Source of the DNA: Phoronis australis | Taxonomy: Eukaryota > Phoronida > Phoronidae | NCBI GenBank assembly: GCA_002633005.1 | Contig: NMRA01000956.1 | Location: forward strand, 1-64,000 | Direction of reading: 5' to 3' | Length of the DNA stretch: 64,000 nt | Part shown: piece after piece, positions 27,431 through 42,400 of the stretch | Layout of the letters: each line of letters starts with the position of its first letter | Position numbering within the stretch: the first letter of the stretch is position 1 | Made by a program: the position numbers and the translations under genes | Notes under the pieces: model-generated | What the model was told of the DNA's origin: nothing | What the model saw: only the letters and a program-made list of their open reading frames with translations | The model's database searches: none

Positions 27431-30400
27431 AGCCACTGGTTTTAGAAGTCCTGTAGGCATGAATGTTTAACTTTTGAACAACTAATATCTCACTGTCATG
27501 TTTAGAAGTCCTGTAGGCATGAATGTTTAACTTTTGAACAACTAATATCTCACTGTCATGTTTAGAAGTCCTGTAGGCATGAATGTTTAACTTTTGAACA
27601 ACTAATATCTCACTGTCATGTTTAGAAGTCCTGTAGGCATGAATGTTTAACTTTTGAACAACTAATATCTCACTGTCATGTTTAGAAGTCCTGTAGGCAT
27701 GAATGTTTAACTTTTGAACAACTAATATCTCACTGTCATGTTTAGAAGTCCTGTAGGCATGAATGTTTAACTTTTGAACAACTAATATCTCACTGTCATG
27801 TTTAGAAGTCCTGTAGGCATGAATGTTTAACTTTTGAACAACTAATATCTCACTGTCATGTTTAGAAGTCCTGTAGGCATGAATGTTTAACTTTTGAACA
27901 ACTAATATCTCACTGTCATGTTTAGAAGTCCTGTAGGCATGAATGTTTAACTTTTGAACAACTAATATCTCACTGTCATGTTTAGAAGTCCTGTAGGCAT
28001 GAATGTTTAACTTTTGAACAACTAATATCTCACTGTCATGTTTAGAAGTCCTGTAGGCATGAATGTTTAACTTTTGAACAACTAATATCTCACTGTCATG
28101 TTTAGAAGTCCTGTAGGCATGAATGTTTAACTTTTGAACAACTAATATCTCACNAAATTTGGAGTCAAGACTCCAAATTTCGAGTCAAAAAATTTTCGAG
28201 TCTGACATTAGGCACGCCTATTTCGAGTTTGGACTCCAGTCGAGTTGAAAATGAGATTTCGAGTCCGAGTTCGAGTTCGAGTCTGACATTAGGCACCGGG
28301 CCCTGCTCGGATAAGCCCCCTTTGCGAATTTTGAAGATTTCCAGATAAGCACCCACTTCTCGGTTAAGTGCCCATCCCCCAATACCACCATGAAAAGGTA
28401 GCAAAACAAAGAAATTTTAGTTCAATGACATAAATGACATTAGTACGGTTGGTCAGTCCTAGAATTTTGAAAGGTGTTTTTCGGCATGAACTAGTGGGTA
28501 CTTAGCTACTTGAATAATTGTGCCAGTTAGAGAGTGCCCACTAACCATTGGCATCGGCAACTTGCCTTATGGCAAGTACTTTGAACTTTCAATTTCAAAG
28601 GTCACAGCCTGAAATGGCAACTCTCTGGCTTAGCGGTTAAGCACCCATGTTGAAGTAGGTGCCCACAACAGATTTCTTATTTTATATTTAAGCCCCCGTG
28701 TCTGGTTAAGCAGCCACCCCTGAAATTTTTAGTTTTGTCAATTTAACATCTCTTACCATTAATTCAAAATGAATGTTTACTGTAATACTAATTCAATAAG
28801 TGAAAATGCAAACTTAAGGAAAGTGTATCATCAAGTGAGTAGTAAAATAATTATTGTTTAAGTTGGGACTAAAATTTGCTCAAATTGCACTTTTTATGCA
28901 AAGGGTTTACTAAACTGCGTCAAATACTCATTCAAATTTTCATCAAACTCCAACAAGTATGCCCTGTTGTGTGCTAGTGAATTTTTTTCTCCGAGTGTAT
29001 TCCTGCTGTGTGAGGATCTGTACTGCATGTTCAAATTTGCCATTAGTGATACAATCTCATAGCGACCTAACACAAACAGTTAGCAAAAGAAACAAATTTA
29101 GATTTAACTTGTTCAAAACATTCTAAGATGACTGTAAAAACTGTACCTAAAATTGGAACAGATGTCACTGTCTTGAAATTCATATTGCAAACACAATCAA
29201 TAAAATGCCCATGGATCTGATCGAGGTACACCCTGTAATTATTTTAAGCTCAGTGACTGCATTATACCGCTGAACATATGCCAGTGCTGTCCCACGTAAC
29301 TAAGTATATACAGCTACTAAAATTAAGCCTTTTTTCTGTATTTTTTCCTAGACTTTTACTTCTGTTTGTACAATTCACTACAAATTCAAATGCGCCGTGG
29401 CAGTAGTCCCCACATCGTGACTGTTGCGTGTGACTAATTAAATGTGTCTCACTTATTGATGCAAACACACCCATAACAAATCAGTTGCGAAAAGCTATCA
29501 TGAATATTTAATGATACATCATCATCTGATTAGTATTTCAATCACACTGTGTTAATCAGAACTTACCAAGAACAGACATGAACATGCTGGCGGCCACCGA
29601 CCTGCGATAAGATGTTGGGCAAATCTGTGCGAAGGTTGTCTCTGGCTGAACAGTTGTCAGTGACGCTATTAGTCTGCAAGACACCCAATGAATAGTACCA
29701 TTATTTCAAATAGTGCTGTCCGTCTACAAAAGCTAAATCATAACAGGAATTGGCGAGTATCTTAGATTACTAAAGAAGCCCAAAAGAGCCCTAGCATGAT
29801 AGGCACTTGGAAATTCACTAATTATTATAACAACACCTGGAGACTCCCAGATACAAAGAGTACTAGCCTCAAATATAGATTTTAGTAACTTGACAAATAC
29901 AGGGTGTCCCAAAAATGTACTCACACTCAAATATGTTAATGGGAGTTTAAATTAAATTCCCGTGGATCAGACTCCATGTCTGGGCAAGGAAGTGCAAATT
30001 AAGAAACTTCTTAAGTTATCAAATTAATATTAAAAGCACTTAATATTTTGATTCAAAGACTTACTGCCTATTTGGTACACATCTTGTTGAATTTAAGCCA
30101 GTAATCTCATCCGTAAGTCTTTATTACACTGTGAAGTTGAAGTGTGAGGAAAATTTTGGGGACACTCTGCATAATATGCAGACATTTTTATGCACATCAA
30201 ATATACAGTACACTCAGTTATTTAAATACAACAGTTCACCTTAAGACTTCATCATGTTTCAAAGTTAACATCTTGTGTTGGTCAGCTGACCCCTGCTTAT
30301 CGACTTCAGGTGACCCCTTAAGACCAGGGGAGATAACCTCTTCCTGTGCTGGCTCCTCAACCACAATGTCAAGATTGGTGTCGATAAACGTCAGTGGAAC

Positions 30401-33400
30401 CGTGTCCATGTGTTCTGGTATGGAGAGTTCATCTTCAGACGAAGAGGCCCTTGATAACCGACTTCGCTTGCGAGCAGATCTGAACAATTAAATAAATAAA
30501 TTATTCAGTCCATAAATTCCACAGCTGTTTGGCTGTTAGGATATGATTTTAGTGTAAATGAAGATTCAAACTCCAACCAACATTAAACGCCTCGGAGAGT
30601 CTTCAAGCAAAATAAATTAAGACAAAACACAAAACGATAGCTAGCAGTTAATAATGCAAAATGGAATGATCTGTTTCAGTAAAACCAGCTAGTTCCAAAT
30701 AACTTTAATTAATATGTTGTTTGCCAACTGAGGAGTTCAAAGTTCACTACAATCACTGATCAAAAGTAAGTTATTCACAAGCAAGTTTGTGCAATAAAAA
30801 GAGAACAAAAAAATACGCTTAAGTGTCCGATCATTTCTCACACATTTTTGATTAATGAATTCATACATGAATCAGGATTGTGATAAATGATATCAAGCTG
30901 ATGATAAATGATCATCACTCAGGGCATCATTCGTGGACAATCTCTTTCGATCATTTATCAAGAGATTTTAATATTATCACAACTGATGACAAACCTTGCA
31001 TAAAAATTATACCAACCATTTCATCAATCACCTCATACTGATTACGGATTTATTGCAATGGATGACAGAATCTGATTTGAATTCATTTAATCTTAATATG
31101 ACAAATTTTGGTCAACAGAACTTGCTGTCTGGATAAAAAAGAAGACTGATTGACAAGTTAGTATTTTTACCCTTCGGTCAGCATTACATCAGACTTGTGA
31201 GCAGGAGACAAAATCCTGGATGAGCGCGACAGGTCTTTCATGCTTTGTTCAAGAGACGTGTCCTGCCGTAACTGCTCGGACACTGCGCTTTGCTAGAAGT
31301 AACATGATGACCAATAAACTTATAAGAAACTTTTATGCATGTCATTTTCATAGGCGACCTGCTTGATTATGACATGTTGGTCATTTCTACACTTGTTGCA
31401 AATCCTGTAGTGCTTATCAATAAGACAACGAAAATAGCATATGATATCAATTGGTTCTGTTCACCTGACTCATTTTGAAACCTGCGCCTCACTAAAACAA
31501 AATGTCCATTTGTATCATTTTTGAGACTTTTTTCAAAAGCTACACAAACGTATCTATTAAGTCATTTTTTTAACAATTTGACCATGCTTTGACTAGGTTT
31601 TGACTTGCAATGGGTGTCAGGTGACTTTTTCTTTGTGAAAATTAGGAAAACTAAGAACTCTAGCATCAGTTTACAAAGATCAGAACAAATTTTGCTTCTT
31701 TAATTGGCCTTATATAAGTGTTGCTAATAGTTTGTGACTTTTATTTCACAAGTAACAGGCACACATGATGCTCCCAATATACTTGCTAAAAATATTCAGC
31801 AATTCCGTAACTTTGAAAAACTCCATGGTAATTCCACATGGTCATTTGAAATAAAATCCCCATTTCCCATAACGAGTGCCCAATTTGCATCACAACTTTG
31901 ACCAGAGCAACTTTGTAAATCAAAGCACATTACACTTATTAATCTTATAACGAATAACAAGAACCACCAATGACAGATGATTGACATGATGACCTACAGT
32001 GACCATAGAACAGTATAGTCTTCCAAGATTTTAGCCAAAAGATCTCTTTAAACTTTCATATTACTAACCTCGACTTGGGGAACATTAACTGGTTCTGCAA
32101 CTTGAAGAAGTTCTTCTTCTATATCTGAAAGTATTCCTGATAACTGATCTCACTCAAACACAAAAACAGACACCATGAATATTAAGCAATTTATGAATTT
32201 TTATAATTGGTCACATCAGCTCTAACTTCATAATGCCGCAATCATCCATTCAAGTTGACTGCTTAATCCACACATCATACAACTGGTGTTGAACTTTCAC
32301 CAACTTTGGAATGTACTTCATTCTCACAGGTTCATCATTTCTTCCTCTACCATTCTCTTACAATTCCACAATTTATTTTTCCTTAGTCCTTTGACATTAT
32401 TTTTTTCAATTCTTACTTAGTGAGAAATCAGGAATATCTTTGTCTTCAACTTTTTGAGTCCAATGCATAATTATAATTTCTCAAATGGTTCTGTTGCCAT
32501 GTATCAAAATTCCAGATAGAAGTCTCTAACTCCAGTTCCCAGACCAGCAGATATAAGATTTTAAAAGTGTGTGTGGTACAAATCCCCAGACATGTACCCC
32601 TAAATCACATGGGCAGGATCAAGATTCCTTATCCAGACTTATGTTGGGTAAGGAATCTGGTGCCTATATCTCCGTGCATCAAGCATTCTCATCATGTGCA
32701 TTGCATTTAGGGGAGTGAGTCAGGGGTTAACTTAGCATCTGCTGCTCTGGGACTGGGGTTTCAAGGATTGTAGGACTACATGGTGAAACTTGGAGGTATA
32801 TGGCCTTGGAATCTGTTTCCACCCAGACAGTACTTAAATTCATCTACTATAATGCAGAGACCACATAGATCAACGTTCAAGCGATGATTTATGGAAATAT
32901 AATACAACATAGAATCAACATACCACTAGGGTGAGCCACTGTCCATAGCTCATTTTCACCTTCCTGTGCCTGGCGCTTTGTTTTACAGTTTCTTAACCAC
33001 AGTGGAAGTAGTTGATGGTTCCCCATGGCTTTTGGAGAATTCATTCACAACAGACAGTATAGTTATCAAAATGAAGTAAATATAAAGCCAAAACTAAATA
33101 ATTATTTGAATTCTGGCTAGATCTAAATAAAATCCTAGCAATTACATGTTGTGGAAATCCTAACGACTTACCGCGCAAGTCCATGAAAAACTTGAGTGCT
33201 CTAATAACCTCAAATTCAACAATGACAAAAAATGCCATTTTTATTTCGACAAAAGTTCGACAAAACCGCCGTACAGTACTGGCAAGGGTGTTTATCCTAC
33301 TAAGTTTCGCAGAATTTGGCATACATCTAAGTGTCTAGTTCATATTAAAAACCAAAACGCATTTTGGAAAGTGTGGTTCATAGAGTTGTGCTGTCACAAC

Positions 33401-36400
33401 ATCGACAAAAAATTTCCTTTGACAAACTGACCAAAAATCCGAAATCAAAAGCTGCTTCATTCCTTACAAAATCAGCAACACGATTATGAAAAGCATCCAG
33501 AACAAAACTTCAAGACAATTAAGCACTTCTACCAGAATTTGAGCAATTCAATTCAAGTTTACAGTCAATTTCTGTGGATTGCAGAAAAAGCAATCCCAAC
33601 AAAATTAACAAGGCAGTTTCATGCTTACGCTTACCACGCGTCAGCCTAATTGTGGTACTGCTCCTAAATGCGGGACTGCGCCTAATGGTAGGACTGCACC
33701 TAATGGTGGGACTGCGCCTAATGGTGGGACTGCACCTAATGGTGGGACTGCGCCTAATGGTGGGACTGCGCCTAATTGAGGGACATTTGAGTAGAAACTC
33801 ACATTGATTGTGGTGCTCTGGATAAAAGCGCACATCAACGAGAATGTTATCGAACAAAACAAGCATAAATTGCTGTGTGCAGGGTGTCAGAGAATGAATG
33901 GTGTCACACTCGAATCAATGATCTACACAAGGGAAGGCAGCCACATAACCTCAATGATGGCGAAGTTATTGACTTGATACACACCGGTCACTTCATCTTT
34001 GGACACAGACAGCAATTAAAGTCAGACATGGTAGATTTTGATTAGATGTCAAAGCCAATGCCACAGTAGTAGACAGTCAGGTTGAGCAATGACAACTCCA
34101 ATGCTGCTAAAATGTTTATTAACTACGGTGTAATTGTTTTTTATAAGGAGTTGAACCAAGCATAATTTTTTATTACGCAAGTTGTTCTTGAAAATAATGC
34201 TCGTAATGCGTTTTAAAAGACAAGTGCATATTTTCAGAATTCAACTTTTCCAGTACCCCCCAGAGTGTCACTAACGCCACACGCTGTGTGAAATAAAATG
34301 TATTTAATAGACTAAGTGTATTTTATAAAATCATTCTACGTGCGCTTTTAACCGGAGCACCGCCTGTGCCTGATTGCCTAACTTAGGGACATTTGAGTAA
34401 AAAATCTTGCAAAAAACGCAGTGATCCATATATAGGTGCATGCCCCTAATCGCGAGGCTATACGGTAATTTCCCTCTTTCTTGACCCCATGTAATTTTCC
34501 TGTATTTTGACACAGGCACATGTATCCGAAATATTGCAGCATTTTTTCAAAGAAAATTCTGCTTTAAGTGTTTCAAATACAGATGCATGAGCTTATACTT
34601 GCAGACTCATGCGTCTAATTGTGGGTATAGGACTGGCTGTAGATTCGTACATACTAGCTTATTGTGTTGCATAAAACTGGATTGACATTTAAGTGTACAA
34701 TGTAGCTTTGCATAGTCACACACGTCAGGTGCCTTGTTCTCAACATATAGATGCGGCAGTAAGTAAAAGAATGGTCGCTTTAAAATATTTGAATGCAGAG
34801 CATTGGCAAAAACAGACAACGTAAGACCCACCTTTCCTAGTTGGTTGCAGAAAGAAATCTTGTAACTTTCTGGCTTTCACAACAGGTATCACATCAACCT
34901 AATAAACAAAGAAAGCATTATTGGTGAAAATGAAATTTTTGTGTAATTAACATAATGATTTTTTATCCACCACTAAAATGTCATTAACCCAATGAAAAAA
35001 TATTGTATAATCAAATCAAAATAGCCACGTTAGTAAAACTGTCCTGTGCTTCAAATTTGACTCAATACGTCGACAAAGACAAGAAACGCAGGCTACTAAT
35101 GTTGTCTAATAACTAGGTACCTGGCTCTAGTCAGACACATTGAACTTGCTAAATAAAATACTATGTATAAAGGTACCATAATTATTCAACATCTGAGCAT
35201 ATGACCCAGTGTTCAGAAGTCTGGCTTAAGTCACATATCAGAGTATTAAATATTCTGTAAACTTATAGGATGAAAAGCAGTCGATGCATTTCAGTAATAG
35301 CAACTGGCGCACTGTGCTTGCGGGTTCTTCACAGAAAGGTCAAAGGTGTGAAACTGCTAATAAAATTAATAACAAGTGATCGTAGCAAAACATTAAATGA
35401 TTTACCAAATCCATGCATAAATCTCCTGCAGTTGCTAGGTTGTTCCTAATGGTACTCTTTGACAAAGTAGTCTCTTCATCAGCAAATAGAAGTTGTCGCT
35501 TACGGAGAGCCCTTTTTTTCGTAGGGCTGGGCATTAAGGGTGAGAGTTCAAAGGTCACATCTGCAGGTCGCGGCCGTTGAACTGGTGAATTTTGCGGAGG
35601 AGTTACCCCGGGGCTAGCGCGGTGTCGCTGCAGTACAGGTGGCTCTTCCAAGAGTGCCGAGGGAACACGGGGAGTTTCGTGCAGTCTGCAACCAATAAAT
35701 TTACTCAGAGGTTGTCTTGAATAATCCACATATGAGCATTAAAATAGTATCACAACCTTATTCAAGCTTGGACAATATTCTTCAAATTTTTTGGGACTAC
35801 CTATCAAAGATTCCACACTAACATTACATAAGATTGCTAGCAACACGGCATACATCTTTATTTATTTTAAACCAGTGCACTCAGTTATGCCTTTGCCACA
35901 TGATCTACGCTGTGTTGCGCAAACAGGTTATTGGATAATGCTTTTTTCATCATGATTTGATGTGAAAACGAGTTTTTCTAGGTGACAGATTTTGCTCAAG
36001 AAAGCCACTTTGACTTATTTTTAACCAGCAACATGCACACCTGTGGTTACCTTAAGACATGGTTTTGCAATTAAGCTTTCAATTTCTTGCTAAACAAGAC
36101 AACTGGACAAACGAGATTTCACTCTATATATTTGGCAAGGCTAATTTAGCATACTCAAAATCCAGTTGTTGAGGTGATATTTAGCAGGACCAAGCTTGGT
36201 CAAATTTAGCCGAGTTGTGCATATAGACACAAAATTATTGAATGTCTGTAAGACTTAACTGCTTTGTATTAATTTCACACCGTCTCAAAAGCTATTGATC
36301 AAAACAGCATACAGCTGTACACTACATGTGAAAGCAAAACGTGGAATTCTTTGACTCTAGACACTTGTACAAATCAAAAACACAAAACTTGTAAGTTTGG

Positions 36401-39400
36401 GATCTTCCTCACATACACTAGCGAAATGGCAGCCACTGAGAAGTGATTACACAGTGACGGTGTAATGATACATTGTGGGATTACTCTCCATTTCTACATT
36501 ACAAGAGCAAAAATTTCTCTACGCTAGCATTTCAAGATACAGAATGCATCCCATTGTAATATTGTACATAATGGAAATGCTGATAGTGAAGTGTTGTTAC
36601 ATGTCACCAGAGAACACACAAAATATGAATTAGTATACACTGACAGCAGCAACTGATCATTAGAGCTGCAGTACGTAACAAACGACTGGTTGCTCACATC
36701 TGTGCCACAGGTGACATGTGTGTCGTTGTCTCCAGTCCCTCGATCAAGCCATCCATTCCTTGGTCACCTTCAAGGATGTTCTGCAGAGTTAAGTCATCCG
36801 GGGGAGGGATATCCAGGTCACCAGGGATCTGAAGAAGCAGCAGCAGGGTAAAAGTAGCTGTAGCAATAATGGTACTACAGTTATAGTAGACGTAATGGTA
36901 GCAGGAGTAGTAATGGTTAGGGAACGTATCAACAGTAGTAACTATAGTAGTACTAGTAGTAATTATAGCAGGAGTATTAATGGTTAGGGAACGTAGCAAC
37001 AGTAGTAACTATAGTAGTACTAGTAGTAATGATAGCAGGAGTATTAATGGTTAGGGAACGTAGCAACAGTAGTAACTATAGTAGTACTAGTAGTAATGAT
37101 AGCAGGAGTAGTAATGGTTAGGGAACGTAGCAACAGTAGTAACTATAGTAGTACTAGTAGTAATGATAGCAGGAGTAGTAATGGTTAGGGAACGTAGCAA
37201 CAGTAGTAACTATAGTAGTACTAGTAGTAATGATAGCAGGAGTAGTAATGGTTAGGGAACGTAGCAACAGTAGTAACTATAGTAGTACTAGTAGTAATGA
37301 TAGCAGGAGTAGTAATGGTTAGGGAACGTAGCAACAGTAGTAACTATAGTAGTACTAGTAGTAATGATAGCAGGAGTAGTAATGGTTAGGGAACGTAGCA
37401 ACAGTAGTAACTATAGTAGTACTAGTAGTAATGATAGCAGGAGTAGTAATGGTTAGGGAACGTAGCAACAGTAGTAACTATAGTAGTACTAGTAGTAATG
37501 ATAGCAGGAGTAGTAATGGTTAGGGAACGTAGCAACAGTAGTAACTATAGTAGTACTAGTAGTAATGATAGCAGGAGTAGTAATGGTTAGGGAACGTAGC
37601 AACAGTAGTAACTATAGTAGTACTAGTAGTAATGATAGCAGGAGTAGTAATGGTTAGGGAACGTAGCAACAGTAGTAACTATAGTAGTACTAGTAGTAAT
37701 GATAGCAGGAGTAGTAATGGTTAGGGAACGTAGCAACAGTAGTAACTATAGTAGTACTAGTAGTAATGATAGCAGGAGTAGTAATGGTTAGGGAACGTAG
37801 CAACAGTAGTAACTATAGTAGTACTAGTAGTAATGATAGCAGGAGTAGTAATGGTTAGGGAACGTAGCAACAGTAGTAACTATAGTAGTACTAGTAGTAA
37901 TGATAGCAGGAGTAGTAATGGTTAGGGAACGTAGCGACAGTAGTAACTATAGTAGTACTAGTAGTAATGGTAACAAAGTAATAGTCAAAGTAGCAGTAGT
38001 AGTATTAGTAGTAATAGTAGAAATGTAGCTACAGTATTATTTAGTAGTTAGCAGTAACAGTTAGTAGCAATTATAGCAGTAGCATCAGTATGTAGCAATA
38101 GAAGTAACAGTAAGTAGTAGCAATAGAAGAGCAAGTAACAGTTAGTAGTAACAATAGCAGTAGCAGCAGTATGTAGCAATAGAAGTAACAGTTAGTAGTA
38201 GCAATAGAAGAGCAAGTAACAGTTAGTAGTAACAATAGCAGTAGCAGCAGTATGTAGCAATAGAAGTAACAGTTAGTAGTAGCAATAGAAGAGCAAGTAA
38301 CAGTTAGTAGTAACAATAGCAGTAGCATCAGTATGTAGCAATAGAAGAGCAAGTAACAGTTAGTAGTTATTACAGTAGTAGCAGTTTTGTAGTAGCAGCA
38401 GCAGAAGTTATAGCAGAACCAGTAGCAGTAGTAGTAAAAGTTACAGTGTATAGAAGCAATAGCAGTAGTTAGCATAGTCATTATGAAGCAGCAACAGAAG
38501 TGACAACACGAACAGTAGAAACAGAAGCAGTATAACAAGTTCTGTGGTAGTGGATGCTACAGAAAGTAAATTATGGTCGCACTGTGCATTAAAAAGCCAA
38601 GACTCTTTGCTTCTAATAAACATTAAATAAATGTTCATGCAAGCCAGGTGTTGCATTCCGTCTCTGTATGAAATTTAACAACTATATTATTCAACATATC
38701 TAACAGGAGTGAGTTTAACAATTGGTGCACAAGTTGTGGCAACTGGATGTATCGATGCGCCACAAACTTACGCCCTCAGGAAGGCGCTGACGATCATGTT
38801 CCACTAGGGTGATTGCTTGATTGGGAACAGTGTGCGGACTACCAATTTCTGAAATTAATTAAATAAATAAATATCAATGAGATCAAGATGTTTCAAACTT
38901 TCATAAACTTGTGGCAAGTCCATACAGTCAGTATTTTTGAACTGTTTATATAGTCATGTATAACAACTCTCTGAATTACTTTCTGAAAGTAGGAAACTCA
39001 ATGGCTGCATTGACCAATTAGAAACAGAAAAATTGAATTAGGATCAGTTACAAATTAATCAGTTAATTTACCCAAATACAACATTGGTCTACAAAACTAC
39101 AAGAATGATCTAGTTGTTTTAATATTTAATTCTAAGTTTCAGGAGACAGAATGGCTATAGAACTTTGAGCTCCAGATTCCCGTTTGGGAAACCCAGGTCG
39201 TGGATAACACAAGAACACAATTGAACATTGCCCGTCTAGGTGTCTCCAACTCCTCTGAGCTCTGTCTTACCAATGAATGTATGCAAGGGAGTAAATGAGA
39301 AGCTGGATATTACGCAAAAACGAATTCTGTGAGTGTGCAGCCTAATATTTAAAAAATTCTGGGTTTCAGACATTTGACGTCCAAGTTCAGAATACACTGT

Positions 39401-42400
39401 CTGGGATAGCAGCTTCTTTCATTTGGAAAGAGTGGACAGTGTACATTCCCTGTTCGAGGTTTTCATGTACTGCATGCACAAGTCCACGTAATCGGCCATG
39501 TCCAGTGTATACCCACTCCTCATATTTTCAACAAATTTCCACAAATAAACATTTCATGCTTGCCAATTAAAGCTCTCCCTCAATGTGTAAAGTAATGACT
39601 TCCTTGAAAGTTCCCCCGTCTTCATAAATATCAGTCTCATGCAAATTTATCCCCCAAAGCATAATCATGAAACTCGTTTATAGTCTTGAGCATTACTTAC
39701 ATGATTGTAGTCTTATATGGGCAAGGAAAATAATGGTATACCTTTAGTTATCAAATGAGGCATTTACCCAAATTAACTTTCATGTAGACAAGTCTTTTCC
39801 CAACTTCTCATTTTTTTCATTTTTAAAAGTCCCTTTATATTTGGTTTAATGCACTAGTCCAATATCAACAATTATTTGTGTCTGCAAACAATGAAATTAA
39901 TGTAATAGGTTAAAACACGTCCAGTGCCAATCGTCTAACTGTAAAACCAGTACACATGCACCTAGACTCGTGTGCTCTTAATTGAAGATAAGCCAAGATC
40001 TGAGTTCAGGTGCGCAAGCCCAAACACAAAAAATGGCACTGTTATGAGACAGTAGTGTCACCATTCGTGTCTATTGTGAGTCTGTTGAATTTTGTATCAT
40101 GTCAGGGCCTTGAATGTCCCAATTTTGGGGCCGAATATCAGCCCCATTACCCAACGAAAAGTAAATAAAAATTCACCAAAAGGTCCCAACAGGTTTAAAA
40201 ATATGACTGAAGGATAGAATCGCTTTTAACTCCCAAAGAACTTGGGATTTAGAATGTTTAATAAAATGAAAGAGAGCGGAATTGGGAGTGACCATGCTGC
40301 GCCACCTTCAGTCCATATTTAACAACACGTCCCAATTTATGATATCCACTTGCCGTGCAGACAAAAGACAGCCACATGTGACAGTGAGTTGCGTACACCA
40401 GTCCTAAAGCAAAAGATAACCATTTGAAAATACATTTTGTCAAATATGGTGTCGTTCGTCTGAATGCATGTATACGTATTAACAACAATATAGCAATGTT
40501 TTATTGAAAAGTTTAATTCAGACACTGCACTGACACTCTACTGTAACTGTTATGTTTTATTAGAATATTAATCTGAAACAAGAAAACACATGACAAAAAC
40601 AAACAGGCATAACACGTGCACAAAACTTCACCAAACTAAATATTATTAAACAAAAAAACTTTTCAGTTAAGGCTATGTGTCAAAACCTGGATTCCAATAT
40701 CTTCATTTTTTTAAATTAAATAAATTCAAGTCACACAGTTTTTGACTTCATTTTGTGCCTATATGAAACAACAGTTAGAAGTTATTAATTGAAGACATAA
40801 AGGTAACAAAACAAAGTTTAGAACTGGATGACAACCTGATCTAAATGGGATGAGGGTAGGACTGGGGCTGGATTCAGGAAGCTGTATAGAGGGGTACTGG
40901 CCAGGAGACCCGTTCAGACGCCAGTATTGCTAAGAAAGGGAGAATTTAATTTTAGAAGTAAGCAGCATAGTGTGCTTCAAATTGTTGCAGACTCGTTCAC
41001 AGCTATCTCAGTTCTGTTTCTTGAAATGTGACTTACGACACAAATTTGATCTTAGGCTCTTTTCTGAAAAATATACAAATCTGCTTGAGCAAAAGTGCAA
41101 AGTCTCTTAGAATGTACACTGACTCCGAGACATCATACTTGGTAGATTATTTCTAGATTGTCAAGTGCTCATTAATTACTGCAAAGTGAGAGTGCAAGAT
41201 CTAATTTCTGTTAAGTCATAAGTCACCATCATGAAACACCTTCAACTGATATATTAATAATAAGAAAACAATTCATTTATTAACACTGCCTAGTGAATTC
41301 AGTTTCCCACTTGCATACACACCACATACAATTACTCAAAAGCATTCATCATTAGTGCTAAAAAGTTTTTGAGAACTAAAGGTAAATAACACCTTCCAAG
41401 CTTATTGATCATTGTTGAATTATGGCTTAATGCAATATTGAAGTTAGGTGGGAGATTTCAGACAAAAAATAATTGCCAAAATACTGCCCCTTGTGAATGC
41501 ATTCAAAATGTCTGATAGCGGATATGCTCAGAACATAAGGCGTCCAATTGGTGCTACATTTGATTTCACGGAAACACCGAGAAATATCACCTGTCGACCA
41601 TACTGAGCCCTAAATTGGTGAGATTCTTTCAATCGCTGCCTAGTTGCAGTTGGAATCAATGCACAATACGTCTATCATTACAGCTGCGTTAGTGTTTTCA
41701 AATAAATCACGCTGACTCTACTTCCCTGAAACTCACCATGTCGTCATCAACGTACATTTCAGGTTCATCAAAAGTTGTCTTGAACAGTTCAAAGGTCGGG
41801 TCAAACTCGCACAGTTCCGGCAAGTCATGCAAAAGCTCGTGCCTGCCATGAACACAAAACAAAATGTAGTTCAGCCTTAAAGAAGTTATTAATTATTAAG
41901 AGGTCGTTCAACTAAACTATACGAAACAAATACACAGCTTAGCATCATGTTATTCCACTAGTTGGAAATGCTTTACCCGAAGCCTGTTCAATAATTAGGG
42001 TGGAAGCAAGTGATGCTCACTTCCTGAAAAGTTTTTACCAGTGAGTGCACACGAGCTTACATGAGGGGTGCAATGGCCCTCTTGGTAGCTAGTTCACTAG
42101 TCCAAGATGACTTGGGAGTTTTATGTTCATTAGACTGGATTGCAAGAAACATGTCACGAGTGAAAATGACGATTTGTGCTCTTAATAGCTAAGAACAGCT
42201 TTCGTGGAAGTCATTTTGGAATTGAATTGAGCACACGTTATTGCTCAGTAGTGAGTTTTTACCTAAGCAGGCATGTGTTTTATCAAACAGGCTTCTGGTC
42301 GTCCAAATACAGGTAGTAACAAATACAACTCCACCATATGTAACTCTTAGTTTCACTCAGTGATGCTTATACCAAATTTTTGAAATCTAATTCTTTTGGG

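Noticed and set aside
27441-28153. Possible CRISPR-like array
   Set aside because: The repeats are directly contiguous with no unique spacers, in a eukaryotic intron; it is a satellite.
33519-33866. Minus-strand ORFs with IRRSPT or PPLGAV repeats
   Set aside because: Frames kept open by an 18-bp minisatellite in an intron; no splice support with REC8 phases.
38071-38538. 155-codon minus-strand Leu/Cys/Tyr-rich ORF, looks like a membrane protein
   Set aside because: It lies wholly in GTA/GCA repeat DNA inside a REC8 intron; low complexity explains the hydrophobic translation.
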